Positions 1 to 7,627 of a stretch of DNA of 23,946 nucleotides are shown in pieces; position 1 is the first letter of the stretch, and the number at the start of each line of letters is the position of its first letter. The stretch is taken from NCBI GenBank assembly GCA_964655225.1, contig CAZZMB010000036.1, positions 1 to 23,946 of the forward strand, in the 5' to 3' direction. The stretch comes from JAFMKE01 sp964655225. Lineage in GTDB: Bacteria; Bacteroidota; Bacteroidia; Chitinophagales; UBA8649. Under the pieces are notes generated by a model. The model saw only the letters and a list, made by a program, of their open reading frames with translations, did no database searches and was not told the DNA's origin. The position numbers and the translations under genes are program-made.

Positions 1-2
1 GA

Positions 3-209
3 ATAGCTGAAGTTATTGTGGCTAAGAATAGGCATGGTGCCTTGCGCACAGTTAAGGTTAGATTTGTCTCTAATTTTGCCAAATTTGTCAATTTAGATAC
101 TCAATTTATGGAATTGCCACAAGATTATAAAAATACCATTACAAAAGGCTCAAGAATGAACGATCCGGAAGAAGGGAATGATGATTTTAATGACTCAACT
201 CCTTTCTAA
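3..209 (+). CDS. dnaB: Replicative DNA helicase DnaB, C-terminal end (5' partial)
   Basis: This is the last 68 codons of a gene that begins before the window; the frame is open to the left edge. It starts IAEVIVAKNRHGALRTVKV, which matches the end of the RecA-like motor domain of DnaB (AEVIIAKxRNG, then a basic beta strand). DnaB is the hexameric helicase that unwinds DNA at the replication fork. The last ~30 residues are an acidic tail (DPEEGNDDFND) ending in STPF, a style I associate with Bacteroidota DnaB. A GTG at 18 could be read as a start but lies inside the conserved domain, so it is not the real one. The gene converges on the permease gene on the other strand, with only 13 bases between the two stop codons and no hairpin there. 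Confidence 0.88.
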   Translation: MAEVIVAKNRHGALRTVKVRFVSNFAKFVNLDTQFMELPQDYKNTITKGSRMNDPEEGNDDFNDSTPF

Positions 210-222
210 ACCAGTTAAGTTT

Positions 223-1299
223 TTACTTTTGCGCGAGACGCACGAAGATTATCCCTATTGCAATAAAAACAAAGTTGGGTATCCATATCCCCCAAAAGGC
301 ATCTAAACCTGCATTGGTGGTATAAGTGGTTGAAAATTTTGCGGTTAACTCATAGAGTCCTGCTAAAACAATCGCTGTGACGATATGTAAGCCTAATCCT
401 CCTCGTACTTTGCGGGAAGCTAGCGAATAACCTATTATCGTTAGAATAATCAAGCTAAAAACGGAGGCTGTGCGTCGGTGTAACTCTAAGGAGTAATATA
501 CAATGTTGTTTTGTCCAGCATCGCGTAAGGTTTGAATATATGCCTTGAGCTCCGGAGTGGTCATTTCATCCTTCGAAGATACTTTGACGTCTAAATTTTT
601 TGGAGAAAAGTTTAAAACCGTATCCATGGTATTTCCAAAGATGATTTTTTCCTCTCCATTTTCAAAAGTCCTTATGGTATATGTTTGTATTCGCCAAGAT
701 TGAAGAGAATCGATCCAAATTGCTTTATCAGAATTTAACTTATAGGTTAACTGATTATTCTCTATATGCTCTAAACTCATTTTGAGTCCAGTATTTGTCT
801 CTGTGGTGAATCGCGAAAAATACAAATAAGTGTGCTCATCTAATTTTCGATGAACATTCTTCAACCAGTAATTTTTCCAAGAGGTTAAATATTCCCATTC
901 AAAAGCTAAACGATTTTTATTTGCATTTGGAACAAGATAATGATTCGAGTAAAATAAAATACCTCCCAGAATACTGGCACCAACAAAGTAAGGCAGCATC
1001 AATCGGTAGAAGCTCACGCCTCCGCTAGTCATTGCAATAATCTCTGATCGTGCAGCTAATTGAGACGTAAAAAAAACTACCGCAACTAAGACAAAAAATG
1101 GCCCCAATAAGGCCGAAATATGCGGAATAAAATTTAAATAGTATTGTGAGAAAATCATTCCCCAACTTGCTTCACTCTTTATGAAATTATCGATCTTTTC
1201 AGATAAATCGATGACCACAGCGATCATGACTAATAACATTAGAATGAAAAAGAATGTCCCTAGAAATTTCTTAATAATATAGAGGTCGATTTTCTTCAA
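223..1299 (-). CDS. LptF/LptG (YjgP/YjgQ) family LPS-export permease
   Basis: Inner-membrane permease of the YjgP/YjgQ family. In the Lpt machine LptF and LptG pair with the ATPase LptB to extract lipopolysaccharide from the inner membrane and push it to the periplasmic bridge. At 358 aa it has the usual family layout: N-terminal amphipathic start (KKIDLYIIKKFLGTFFF), three N-terminal membrane segments (about residues 10-120), a periplasmic beta-rich domain (about 130-255), and three C-terminal membrane segments from about residue 275. The start is a TTG at 1297-1299: upstream in this frame there is a stop within six codons and no ATG, and MKKIDxYIIKKFLGTFFF is the expected family beginning. 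It lies 32 bases downstream of tgt on the same strand, so the two are probably co-transcribed; I recall this tgt-permease pairing as common in the phylum. Whether it acts as LptF or LptG cannot be told from the sequence. Confidence 0.86.
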   Translation of the reverse strand: MKKIDLYIIKKFLGTFFFILMLLVMIAVVIDLSEKIDNFIKSEASWGMIFSQYYLNFIPHISALLGPFFVLVAVVFFTSQLAARSEIIAMTSGGVSFYRLMLPYFVGASILGGILFYSNHYLVPNANKNRLAFEWEYLTSWKNYWLKNVHRKLDEHTYLYFSRFTTETNTGLKMSLEHIENNQLTYKLNSDKAIWIDSLQSWRIQTYTIRTFENGEEKIIFGNTMDTVLNFSPKNLDVKVSSKDEMTTPELKAYIQTLRDAGQNNIVYYSLELHRRTASVFSLIILTIIGYSLASRKVRGGLGLHIVTAIVLAGLYELTAKFSTTYTTNAGLDAFWGIWIPNFVFIAIGIIFVRLAQK

Positions 1300-1331
1300 T
1301 GAATGGTAACTTATTTAATAAACTCTTTTTT

Positions 1332-2462
1332 TTACAATCTAGTACTTACTTGCTTGACCATTTTATCTTTCCAACTTGAAAAGCTTCCAGCAATAATCTG
1401 CTTGCGCGCTTCTCCAACTAACCACATGTAGAAACTCAAATTATGGATAGATGCTATTTGGCCACCTAATCGTTCCCCGCTAATAAATAAATGACGCAGA
1501 TATGCTTTTGAGTGGAATTGGCTGGTACGAGAATTACTCTCCGTATCAATTGGACTAAAGTCATCTGCCCATTTTCTATTCTTGATATTTATGAATCCAT
1601 GTTGGGTAAACAACATTCCGTTTCTCGCGTTTCGGGTCGGCATAACACAATCAAACATATCAATTCCTAAAGCTATATTTTCCAAGATATTTGCTGGTGT
1701 TCCAACCCCCATTAAATAGCGGGGTTTATCACTTGGAAGAATCTCGCAAACTACTTCTGTCATTGCGTACATTTCCTCTGCCGGTTCACCTACACTTAGT
1801 CCACCAATAGCATTACCTTCTCTATTTTTTCCGGCTATGTATTCAGCACTTTGAATCCTTAAATCTTTATAAGTACTTCCTTGAACGATAGGAAACAATG
1901 TTTGTTCGTAATCATATATCCCAGTTGTCTCATCAAATCGTTGGGTACACCTATCCAGCCATCGATGCGTCATATGCATAGAATCTTTAGCATACTTGTA
2001 GTCGCAAGGATAAGGTGTGCATTCATCAAAAGCCATAATAATATCAGCACCGATAACTCGTTGTGTATCCATTACATTCTCAGGGGTAAACAAATGCCTA
2101 GATCCATCTATGTGGGATTGAAACTTCACTCCTTCCTCTTTAATTTTACGTGTTCCAGACAATGAATATACCTGATAACCTCCACTATCTGTCAAGATAG
2201 GCCTGTTCCATCCAATGAATTTGTGCAAGCCTCCCGCTTTTTTTATAATATCTAATCCTGGTCTCAAATACAAGTGATAGGTATTTCCTAATATGATTTG
2301 TGCCATTATTTGCTCTTCCAATTCTTTAAAATGCACGGCTTTTACACTGCCAATAGTTCCAACAGGCATGAAAATAGGTGTTTCAATAATTCCATGATCT
2401 GTTTGAATGGTGCACGCTCTTGCTTTTGAAAGTTTATCTTTGTGTTGCAAATTAAATTTCAT
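1332..2462 (-). CDS. tgt: tRNA-guanine transglycosylase (queuine tRNA-ribosyltransferase)
   Basis: Exchanges guanine 34 in GUN anticodons for the queuosine precursor preQ1. The 376-aa protein has the full TIM-barrel family pattern: TPIFMPVGT (28-36), ILTDSGGYQV (89-98) with the general-base Asp92, GGLSVGEP (220-227), MGVGTP (251-256) and DMFDCVMPTRNARNG (268-282) with the nucleophile Asp271. Against the E. coli enzyme, from memory, the C-terminal half aligns with a constant offset of 7. On that alignment the zinc ligands Cys302, Cys304 and Cys307 become Ser309, Ser311 and Ser314, while the fourth ligand, His333, is kept as His340. I recall other Bacteroidota Tgts also lacking these cysteines, so this may be a lineage trait. 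The ATG start (CAT at 2460-2462) gives the standard beginning MKFNLQH and shares bases with the divergent glycosyltransferase start. The gene probably forms an operon with the downstream permease. Confidence 0.95.
   Translation of the reverse strand: MKFNLQHKDKLSKARACTIQTDHGIIETPIFMPVGTIGSVKAVHFKELEEQIMAQIILGNTYHLYLRPGLDIIKKAGGLHKFIGWNRPILTDSGGYQVYSLSGTRKIKEEGVKFQSHIDGSRHLFTPENVMDTQRVIGADIIMAFDECTPYPCDYKYAKDSMHMTHRWLDRCTQRFDETTGIYDYEQTLFPIVQGSTYKDLRIQSAEYIAGKNREGNAIGGLSVGEPAEEMYAMTEVVCEILPSDKPRYLMGVGTPANILENIALGIDMFDCVMPTRNARNGMLFTQHGFINIKNRKWADDFSPIDTESNSRTSQFHSKAYLRHLFISGERLGGQIASIHNLSFYMWLVGEARKQIIAGSFSSWKDKMVKQVSTRL
2435..2442 (+). promoter_or_regulatory. Putative Bacteroidota -7 element (TATCTTTG) for the glycosyltransferase operon
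   Basis: TATCTTTG is an exact match to the Bacteroidota -7 consensus TAnnTTTG. It ends 18 bases before the ATG at 2461, so transcription would start about 10-14 bases before that codon. It lies inside the first codons of tgt on the opposite strand. I see no TTG at the usual -33 distance, so only half of the promoter is supported. Confidence 0.5.
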
Positions 2463-3561
2463 GCCTATACCTTTGTTCGTTTTTACGCTAATATTACTGT
2501 TTGGGCTGCTAAGTTATTATTTAATATTTAGTTGTTTAAGCCTTCCACAAGAACTTCCCAAACAAAAAGTTTTCATATCGGGAGTATCTATCATAATATG
2601 CGCAAAGAATGAACTTGAAAATTTACGGAAGAATATCCCTATATGGTTAAAGCAGCAGCAGATTGAGTTTGAGTTGGTCATAGTAAATCATCAGTCCACG
2701 GATGGTTCTAAAGCATATTTAGATGACTTGAAAAAGCAAGAAAAGAGACTAAAGGTTGTACATATTGAACGCGCTCAAACGAGTGCATTAAAAGGCAAAA
2801 GGTTCCCTTTGTCTGTTGGAGTAGAAAATGCTCAATATGATTACTTGGTTTTGAGCGATGCAGATTGCTGTCCAAATAGCCGTAATCATTTATTTCATAT
2901 AACAAAGCCATTAGCAAGAGGCAAAGACATTGTACTGGGATATAGCCCTTATGAAAGCCGTCCAGGATTTGTTAATCGTTTAGTGCAGTATGAAACAACA
3001 ATTACAGCACTTTTGTATCTTTCTTTTGCGAGGATAGGAATCCCATATATGGGGGTTGGACGAAATTTGGCTTATAAAAAGTTCTTGTTAAGTAAAGATA
3101 TTTTTGATCAGAGTAACACTGCGCTTGGAGGAGATGATGATTTAATTATTAGTAAAATTGCCAATAGAATAAATACTGCGATTAGCACACATCCAGAGAC
3201 TTTTGTCTTCTCACATCCTCCGGAAAGTTTCTCACAATGGATAAAGCAAAAACAGCGACATTATAGCACTGCACGGCAGTATGATTTCTTCAAAATATTA
3301 TTAATAGGCGGATTTGGCGGATTGAACTTTCTTTTCTACATTTCCTTGTTAATCATGCTTTTCACCAAAATAAATCTATTAATTGTTTTAGGTTTATATT
3401 TGTCTAAGTTGTTTCTGTTTATTATGTTTAACTACAAAAATTTAAAAGTGCTCAAAATGCTTGAATTAATTCCTCGAGTAATCTATTTGGATATTTTTTG
3501 GGTCATTTTTTTGGTTTATAATCATTTAAAATCACTAAAAGCAAATAATGGCTGGAGCTGA
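2461..3561 (+). CDS. Membrane-anchored family 2 glycosyltransferase
   Basis: A GT2-type (GT-A fold) glycosyltransferase of 366 aa that would transfer a sugar from a nucleotide-sugar at the cytoplasmic membrane; donor and acceptor are unknown. Visible parts: an N-terminal membrane anchor (about residues 4-27), VSIIICAKNE (42-51) and VIVNHQSTDGS (73-83) at the nucleotide-binding site, DAD (133-135) as the metal-binding DxD, GGDDD (223-227) in the acceptor/catalytic region, QKQRH (263-267) in the place of the processive-enzyme QxxRW motif, and two or three C-terminal membrane helices (about 280-355). I chose the ATG at 2461. An upstream in-frame ATG at 2407 lies deep in tgt, adds residues unlike any leader, and is upstream of the -7 element at 2435-2442. 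The end overlaps the sigma factor gene by 14 bases, suggesting an operon. Confidence 0.85.
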   Translation: MPIPLFVFTLILLFGLLSYYLIFSCLSLPQELPKQKVFISGVSIIICAKNELENLRKNIPIWLKQQQIEFELVIVNHQSTDGSKAYLDDLKKQEKRLKVVHIERAQTSALKGKRFPLSVGVENAQYDYLVLSDADCCPNSRNHLFHITKPLARGKDIVLGYSPYESRPGFVNRLVQYETTITALLYLSFARIGIPYMGVGRNLAYKKFLLSKDIFDQSNTALGGDDDLIISKIANRINTAISTHPETFVFSHPPESFSQWIKQKQRHYSTARQYDFFKILLIGGFGGLNFLFYISLLIMLFTKINLLIVLGLYLSKLFLFIMFNYKNLKVLKMLELIPRVIYLDIFWVIFLVYNHLKSLKANNGWS

Positions 3562-4153
3562 TCAAAAAGTTATTGATTTATATCTCGTGGATAGAATTCT
3601 TAGGAGAAATGATCAGTTAGCTTATGCTACTTTAATGAATAAGTATAAAAAGGCGGTTTACTTTACTGTTCTTAAAATGGTTAGTAATAAGGATGATGCA
3701 GAGGATCTAACTATGCAGGCATTCACCAAAGCCTTTAAAAGTTTAGATAAATACGATAATAGTTACGCATTTTCTACCTGGTTATTTCGTATTGCCAGTA
3801 ATAGTGCCATTGACCATCTTCGTAAACGTAGATTGGCTACTACCTCATTGGATGTCAGCATCTACGATGATGATGGAGAGAGCGGAGCACAGGTAAGTTC
3901 AACATTAGTAGATACGCACGCTGATCCAGAAACCACCATGCTAAAAGGTCAACGAAGTATCATCATGCGTGAGGTAATAAATACCTTGGATGATAAATAT
4001 AAAGAATTGATACATCTCTACTACTATGAAGAGTTGAAGTATGAAGAAATATCTAAGAAGCTTAACTTGCCGCTTGGAACAGTCAAAGTTAGATTGAGAA
4101 GAGCAAAGGATTTTTTAGCGAAGCTTTTAGAAGGGCATAAAGATAAATACTAA
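3548..4153 (+). CDS. RNA polymerase sigma-70 family (ECF-type) sigma factor
   Basis: A two-domain sigma factor of 201 aa. Region 2 (about residues 22-95) contains the core-binding and -10 melting segments (AEDLTMQAFTKAFKSL, then FSTWLFRIASNSAIDHLRKRR). Region 4 (about 138-195) contains the helix-turn-helix that reads the -35/-33 element (YEEISKKLNLPLGTVKVRLRRAKDFL). A short acidic linker (about 100-125) joins them; region 3 is absent, as in ECF sigmas. It begins inside the 3' end of the glycosyltransferase gene (14-base overlap) and its TAA stop shares its last base with the rsmG ATG (TAATG). No anti-sigma gene is adjacent, so how it is controlled is unclear. Embedding in a compact housekeeping cluster suggests steady expression rather than a self-contained stress switch (inference). 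The next methionine in frame is within region 2, so the ATG at 3548 is the only sensible start. Confidence 0.9.
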   Translation: MAGADQKVIDLYLVDRILRRNDQLAYATLMNKYKKAVYFTVLKMVSNKDDAEDLTMQAFTKAFKSLDKYDNSYAFSTWLFRIASNSAIDHLRKRRLATTSLDVSIYDDDGESGAQVSSTLVDTHADPETTMLKGQRSIIMREVINTLDDKYKELIHLYYYEELKYEEISKKLNLPLGTVKVRLRRAKDFLAKLLEGHKDKY

Positions 4154-4755
4154 TGATGTTGGAAAGTCATTTCCCCGAACTCAGCGCAAAGCAGTTGGAG
4201 CAATTCAAGATTTTAGGACAGCTCATTCGAGAGTGGAACGAAAAAATCAATGTTATATCTAGAAAAGATATAGATGCTTTTGAGACTAAGCATCTCCTCC
4301 ATTCCCTTGCTATTGCAAAATTCAAGCGTTTCGGACGAGATAAACGGGTTTTGGATATTGGAACTGGGGGAGGATTTCCTGGGATCCCACTAGCTATTTA
4401 TTATCCTAAATGTAAGTTTCACTTAGTCGATAGTATAGGTAAAAAAATTAAAGTAGTGAATGAAATTGTTCAAGCCTTGGCTTTAGATAATGTCATTGCC
4501 GAGCAAAGCCGGGTTGAGGAATTAACGGGAAGTTATCATTACATTGTTTCCAGAGCCGTTGCTCCTAGTAAGAAGCTATTGGATTGGTCGAAAAAAATGA
4601 AGAATCCAAGAGGCGCTGAATACTTCTTTTTGAAAGGAGGAGATTTAGATGAAGAGTTAAAAGAAATTGGTTTTAAGGCAAAAGTTCAAAAAATCTCTCA
4701 GTATTTTAAGGATGATTTTTTTGAAACTAAAAAAATTGTCTACATCAAAAGTTGA
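4153..4755 (+). CDS. rsmG: 16S rRNA (guanine527-N7)-methyltransferase
   Basis: RsmG/GidB methylates N7 of G527 in the 530 loop of 16S rRNA using S-adenosylmethionine. The 200-aa protein has the normal length. It shows EWNEKINVISRKD near residue 30, KHLLHSLAI (about 46-54), the SAM-binding glycine loop LDIGTGGGFPGIPLA (about 68-82), the acidic strand end HLVDSIGKKIKVV (about 92-104), and YIVSRAVAP (about 132-140). The first codon overlaps the sigma factor stop as TAATG, a translational-coupling arrangement; a second ATG follows immediately at 4156. It is the last gene of the cluster, with 70 bases to proline dehydrogenase. Confidence 0.95.
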   Translation: MMLESHFPELSAKQLEQFKILGQLIREWNEKINVISRKDIDAFETKHLLHSLAIAKFKRFGRDKRVLDIGTGGGFPGIPLAIYYPKCKFHLVDSIGKKIKVVNEIVQALALDNVIAEQSRVEELTGSYHYIVSRAVAPSKKLLDWSKKMKNPRGAEYFFLKGGDLDEELKEIGFKAKVQKISQYFKDDFFETKKIVYIKS

Positions 4756-4825
4756 GTATGAATAGATTAAATTTGTTTAATCAATTTTATATATTAAATT
4801 ATTTTGGCACATTATAACTATATCA

Positions 4826-6007
4826 ATGGGATCTAAACCAACAAAGATTTCTTTCGCAAATACGAATATTGCTTATGCGCACTATTCAAATCGTAAGCTA
4901 AAAAAGACATTAGGTGTATTTCAATTAATTGGAAATTCTTTCTTAACCAATATTGGCACAACTTTGACCAAGATTGCAATTGCCATTCATTTTCCAATTA
5001 AACCCTTCGTTAAACCTATTATTTTCGAGCAATTCTGCGGTGGAGAAAGCCTTAAGGAATGTATTCCGACAATTAATTTATTGCAACAACGAAAAGTTGA
5101 TGTTAGCTTAAATTATGGTGTGGAAATCAAAAATTCGGAGCGAGATTTTGAACTTACATTGAGCAAAACAAAGGGAGCTATTGAATTTGCTAGCCGCAAA
5201 CAGAGTACGAATGTTGTATGCTGTAAAGTTTCAAGTTTTGGCTATTTCGATATTCTTCATAAAAGACAAGAAGGAGAAGAGTTAACTCGAAAAGAAGATC
5301 AAGCATTTCTTGGAATGAAAAACAGAATGCATGAAATTTGTTCATATGCATATGAGCACAAAGTAGCCGTTTATTGGGATGCTGAGGAAAGTTGGGTGCA
5401 GGATGAAATCGATATTTTAGTGAAGGAGTTTATGGCTGAGTTTAACAAACAATCTGCCATTGTGTTTAACACTTACCAGTTATATCGTTCAGATAAATTG
5501 TCTTGCCTCCAAAAAGCTATTGAAGTAGCAAAAAAAGAGGGATATGTTTTAGGTGTAAAATTAGTTCGAGGAGCCTACATGGAGAAAGAAAATGAATGGG
5601 CAGAAGACCACGAAATACCTTCTGTTATTCATGAGTCTAAAGAAGCGGTAGATAAAGACTATAACGAGGGCATGAGAATTTGTCTAGAAAATGTAGAGAG
5701 TGTTTCGGTGTGCATTGCTTCTCATAATGAATACAGTAATCAGCTAGCTACTTTAATAATGAATGAATTGGAGATTCTACCTAATCATCAGCATGTAGTG
5801 TTTTCACAACTTTATGGTATGGGGGATTTTATATCCTTTAATCTTGCTGATAAGGGATATAATTCTTGTAAATACTTACCCTATGGCCCCGTGAGAGAGG
5901 TTATTCCTTACTTAATACGTCGTGCACAAGAAAATTCAAGCGTAGATGGGCAAATGAGCAGAGAGTTAACTATGCTCAAGAAAGAAATAAAAAGAAGGGG
6001 AATCTAG
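4826..6007 (+). CDS. Proline dehydrogenase (FAD-dependent)
   Basis: Catalyses the first step of proline breakdown, oxidising L-proline to pyrroline-5-carboxylate with FAD as cofactor and passing electrons to the membrane quinone pool. The 393-aa protein has the monofunctional PRODH barrel: VYWDAEESWVQDEID (substrate/FAD strand), IVFNTYQLYRSD, GVKLVRGAYMEKE (the RGAYxxKE flavin motif), CIASHNE, and the C-terminal YLPYGPVREVIPYLIRRAQEN containing the paired arginines that hold the proline carboxylate. There is no aldehyde dehydrogenase domain, so this is not a bifunctional PutA; the partner P5C dehydrogenase is not in this window. The 70-base upstream spacer is very AT-rich and contains TTTG (4772-4775) and a near-miss TATTTTG (4800-4806), so a promoter there is possible but not convincing. 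The lipoate-ligase-like gene follows after two bases. Confidence 0.93.
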   Translation: MGSKPTKISFANTNIAYAHYSNRKLKKTLGVFQLIGNSFLTNIGTTLTKIAIAIHFPIKPFVKPIIFEQFCGGESLKECIPTINLLQQRKVDVSLNYGVEIKNSERDFELTLSKTKGAIEFASRKQSTNVVCCKVSSFGYFDILHKRQEGEELTRKEDQAFLGMKNRMHEICSYAYEHKVAVYWDAEESWVQDEIDILVKEFMAEFNKQSAIVFNTYQLYRSDKLSCLQKAIEVAKKEGYVLGVKLVRGAYMEKENEWAEDHEIPSVIHESKEAVDKDYNEGMRICLENVESVSVCIASHNEYSNQLATLIMNELEILPNHQHVVFSQLYGMGDFISFNLADKGYNSCKYLPYGPVREVIPYLIRRAQENSSVDGQMSRELTMLKKEIKRRGI

Positions 6008-6009
6008 GT

Positions 6010-6879
6010 TTGTCTGAAACTAAGCTATATATATCTTCTACTAACAACCCCTTTGAAAATTTAGCATTGGAGGAGTGGGCCTTGCAAAACTTCAATACGC
6101 AAGATTCGAGTTTACTTATACTATATGTCAATGAACCTTGCGTGGTTATAGGTCGAAATCAAAATATCTTTGAAGAAGTTAATTTACGATATTGTGCGGA
6201 TAATCAAATTGAAATAACACGAAGGATTAGCGGGGGAGGGACGGTTTTCCATGATCTGGGAAATCTTAATTGGACACATATTACTTCATTTGACAGCAAA
6301 AAAGTAAATAGCTATGAGTGGGCGGCAAAACCCATTATTGACGCGCTCAAAGAATTTAACTTAGATGCATATCTAACTAATAGAAATGCTATTGAAATAT
6401 CTGGCTTAAAAGTCTCCGGACAAGCTCAATTTACAAATAGGAAAAATATATTAAGTCACGGCACCTTGCTTATTGATTCGGATTTAGTAAAATTGCAGCG
6501 GGCTATAGAAGTAATTGCTGGAGTTGAAATTCAATCGAAGGCCTCCCCATCGCATAGAAGTCAAACTGTAAATTTATCTCAACTGCTTAATCGAGCAATC
6601 ACTCCATCAATGCTTATCGAAGCAATTAGCGATAAAGCTAAAATTGAAAGTATTGATAATTTGCCATCGAAGTTAAGCGTAGATAAATTTAAAAGTTACG
6701 AATGGATTTATGAGCGTTCACCTAAGTTTATTGCTCATCATGAAATTGATGGTGAAAAACTATTGCTGCAAGTAGAAAAAGCGACTATCAAAGCTATAAA
6801 AGACGGAAAGGGTCATCTTTTGCAAGATAACCCTTTCCTAAATCAAACTTACAAAAAGTTCTTAAATCACTATTCTTGA
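6010..6879 (+). CDS. Lipoate--protein ligase family protein (LplA-like)
   Basis: A biotin/lipoyl ligase-fold (BPL_LplA_LplB) protein of 289 aa, expected to attach scavenged lipoate to the E2 or GcvH lipoyl domain. Features: NLALEEWAL (about 17-25), the substrate-loop region EPCVVIGRNQN (about 42-52), RRISGGGTVFHDLGNLNWT (about 71-89), and the catalytic-lysine motif GLKVSGQAQ (about 132-140). It is shorter than E. coli LplA (about 338 aa), lacking most of the C-terminal accessory domain; it could therefore need a separate partner or act as a lipoyl transferase, and I do not give it a symbol. The start is TTG at 6010, two bases after the proline dehydrogenase stop; no ATG in frame precedes the conserved region. 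The gene is likely co-transcribed with proline dehydrogenase and overlaps the convergent gene by 10 bases at their 3' ends. Confidence 0.85.
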   Translation: MSETKLYISSTNNPFENLALEEWALQNFNTQDSSLLILYVNEPCVVIGRNQNIFEEVNLRYCADNQIEITRRISGGGTVFHDLGNLNWTHITSFDSKKVNSYEWAAKPIIDALKEFNLDAYLTNRNAIEISGLKVSGQAQFTNRKNILSHGTLLIDSDLVKLQRAIEVIAGVEIQSKASPSHRSQTVNLSQLLNRAITPSMLIEAISDKAKIESIDNLPSKLSVDKFKSYEWIYERSPKFIAHHEIDGEKLLLQVEKATIKAIKDGKGHLLQDNPFLNQTYKKFLNHYS

Positions 6880-7478
6880 TTAAAGGCTGTTCCTGAACCT
6901 TCAAGGATGTGATCGTATGGCATTCTGCTTCCATCCACATATTTGGTGACAAAAGCATCTTTAATTTTTAGTTTTCGAATGGCTTGCGCAAAGTCACCAG
7001 CATCATTGGCGCTACTCCAGCTGCCCATGTAGTAGTGAATAACTTCATTCACTCGTTCAAATCCTATGGGTTGGTTTAATTCAAGCAATTGGGTAAAATC
7101 AAAATAACGGTATGCACCTAACTGCACTCTGTAATCCGTTCCTTCAGCTGGGAACATACTTCCAGCTACTAAACCATTATTTGAATCTGCGCCTACTTGT
7201 TTGGCTTGCATTTTCTGGAGACTATCGTTGTATTGTCTACTTAAATAATCTGCTTTATAGAAATCTTCTTCCAGTTCAGCAACCTGATTCTCGTAGTCAC
7301 TGATTTGCTTTTTATAGCGCTTTATCATTGTTCGATATGACTCAGGATCTTTCTTAAATTCTTTAAGCGTAGATTTAGTCTTTTTATTCATTTCTTTTTT
7401 CGAGTTTTGAGCATGCGAGGAAGAGATAAAAGCAAAAACGATAAATGCTGTAAAACAGATATGTAGAATGTTTTTCAT
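6870..7478 (-). CDS. Secreted coiled-coil protein with SPOR-like C-terminal domain
   Basis: A 202-aa protein, function unknown. It begins with a Sec signal peptide (MKNILHICFTAFIVFAFISSSHAQ), so it should be periplasmic or outer-membrane associated. Residues ~25-90 are a highly charged helix with heptad character (RTMIKRYKKQISDYENQVAE), predicted as coiled coil. Residues ~115-195 start YRVQLGAYRYFDF and later have HYYMGSWSSANDAGDFAQAI and DAFVTKYVDG, which is the beta-alpha-beta pattern of SPOR domains that bind denuded peptidoglycan at division sites. Genes of this type are sometimes labelled ezrin/radixin/moesin-like because of the helix; that label says little. The in-frame codons upstream of 7478 (to 7574) are not used in my call: the ATG at 7478 gives a perfect signal peptide, and a -7 element lies at 7498-7505. 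Its TAG stop overlaps the end of the convergent lplA-like gene. Confidence 0.78.
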   Translation of the reverse strand: MKNILHICFTAFIVFAFISSSHAQNSKKEMNKKTKSTLKEFKKDPESYRTMIKRYKKQISDYENQVAELEEDFYKADYLSRQYNDSLQKMQAKQVGADSNNGLVAGSMFPAEGTDYRVQLGAYRYFDFTQLLELNQPIGFERVNEVIHYYMGSWSSANDAGDFAQAIRKLKIKDAFVTKYVDGSRMPYDHILEGSGTAFNQE

Positions 7479-7497
7479 GTTCTTTAAATATTTAAAA

Positions 7498-7505
7498 CAA
7501 ACATA
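7498..7505 (-). promoter_or_regulatory. Putative -7 element (TATGTTTG) for the SPOR-like gene
   Basis: Read on the minus strand this is TATGTTTG, an exact TAnnTTTG match, ending 19 bases before the ATG at 7478. It fits a short untranslated leader and supports that start. I do not see a clear TTG at the -33 distance. Confidence 0.45.
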
Positions 7506-7580
7506 CCAGCATTCGTTCAGTAGCAGAAATAGATAAATGTTGACAATTAAAATTAGGTACAATTTAATAGACAATTTAAA

Positions 7581-7611
7581 TTGTTTATTTCCTGCAAGTA
7601 GTTTAACTTTA
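7581..7611 (+). promoter_or_regulatory. Putative Bacteroidota promoter (TTG-N20-TAACTTTA) for the DUF962 gene
   Basis: TTG at 7581-7583, a 20-base spacer, and TAACTTTA at 7604-7611, which matches TAnnTTTG except for the last base. This is the expected -33/-7 geometry for the main Bacteroidota sigma factor. The ATG follows at 7628, giving a leader of roughly 10 bases. Confidence 0.5.
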
Positions 7612-7627
7612 CCTCAAACAAGGAACC

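Noticed and set aside
4772..4806. Promoter for proline dehydrogenase (TTTG and TATTTTG)
   Set aside because: The second element has one base too few to fit TAnnTTTG and the spacer is about 24 bases; AT-rich DNA gives such matches by chance.
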